18,875 bases of DNA. It comes from Saccoglossus kowalevskii. Its lineage: Eukaryota; Hemichordata; Enteropneusta; Harrimaniidae. The notes under the pieces were generated by a model. The model searched no databases. It saw nothing but the letters and a program-made list of their open reading frames with translations, and was not told the origin of the DNA. Every line of letters begins with the position of its first letter. Within the stretch, counting starts at the first letter, position 1. The translations under genes and the position numbers were made by a program. Below, one piece after another: positions 18,242 to 18,875 of this stretch. The stretch covers positions 66,452-85,326 of the forward strand of contig NW_003158240.1 of assembly GCF_000003605.2 (NCBI RefSeq), read 5' to 3'.

Positions 18242-18875
18242 TCAACTTACTTGTGTTGTGCTGATTGTTTGTCTCACTCGTATATCGCATATTTTTTTTC
18301 TAGCCTCTTTCTGAAATAAGTAAACCACTTCAGAAATATATTACCTGACATGTGACATAGACATGTGACATTTCAAAATTGTTGTGACCAATTTGTATAT
18401 CGAACGTTACACTTACTTATGATAAATTACGCGAGTTAGCGATACGCAGAGAAAGTGTATTTTAGGGTTTAGTTGATAAATTTTGTATAAATATGCTAAC
18501 CATTAACGCGTACAACCCAGCAATTAATAGAAAGGGAAATGTGCTCTCTTTTGATTATTAAAAAGAAATGTATTTCACTTTTTTGAATATCGTATATGTT
18601 AATCAACGTTCTTATCGTCTCGTCTATAAGTGAACACATCTCGCGTTCGCCATAGTTGGCGCTGTTTGCCAACGCACGACTTTATTTAGACATCGAATAG
18701 CAATACCCACCGTACGAGCTAGGTTATAATAACTGTAATTCTTAATTGGGTAACTTAAGCTGGTAACAGAGCACAATGAAACACAGTGGTCATGGCAACT
18801 AATCCCTATCCATTTGAGTGGCATCTTCTCTTAGATTCTTAAAACTATTAAACCAAAAATGCGTTGAAGAGAAGG

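Larger units (their letters stand above)
17072..18875 (+). other. MAO 3' flank: probable 3' UTR, a CpG-rich patch and AT-rich DNA
   Basis: No recognisable protein gene follows the MAO stop. Candidate poly(A) signals are ATTAAA at 17493-17498 and AATAAA at 18236-18241. Between about 17330 and 17470 the DNA becomes CpG-rich with NRF1-like sites. Positions 18300-18875 are AT-rich and hold nothing I can name. Confidence 0.5.

Noticed and set aside
1-18875. CRISPR arrays, bacterial operons, rRNA genes or prokaryotic mobile elements
   Set aside because: The window is spliced eukaryotic DNA; no regularly spaced direct repeats, rRNA-like sequence or bacterial gene arrangement was seen.

Overview
This is eukaryotic DNA: AT-rich, with short coding blocks bounded by GT/AG splice sites, long introns, and mobile-element remnants. 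It carries two recognisable protein genes, arranged head to head. An animal is indicated because a monoamine oxidase (MAO) with near-vertebrate exon sizes sits next to a Mu-class glutathione S-transferase (GST). My best guess is an invertebrate, perhaps marine, of deuterostome or spiralian type; I cannot name the species.

Layout. Positions 1-3648, minus strand: the first three coding exons (57 residues) of a Mu-class GST. The rest of the gene lies beyond the left edge. Positions 3649-6466: intergenic DNA with a 412-bp inverted-repeat element flanked by TA, an unexplained 168-codon open frame, a minus-strand 46-codon small ORF and simple repeats. Positions 6467-17071, plus strand: a complete MAO gene. 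I spliced 17 coding exons (1593 nt including the stop, 530 residues). All phases fit, and the protein runs from the N-terminal FAD-binding motif to a C-terminal membrane anchor. Positions 17072-18875: the probable 3' UTR, a short CpG-rich patch with two NRF1-like sites, a poly(A) signal, and AT-rich DNA.

Function. MAO oxidatively deaminates amines at the outer mitochondrial membrane, giving an aldehyde, ammonia and hydrogen peroxide. GST conjugates glutathione to electrophiles. The two fit a detoxification theme, but nothing here shows co-regulation: about 2.8 kb separates the start codons.

Most notable points: (1) exon lengths of this MAO match those I recall for vertebrate MAOA/MAOB almost exactly, with one vertebrate intron absent and three extra; (2) three bulky residues of the substrate cavity are replaced by Val, Val and Leu, while all catalytic residues are kept; (3) a TA-flanked inverted-repeat element; (4) an NRF1-like promoter patch just downstream of MAO. 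I found no clearly undescribed system.
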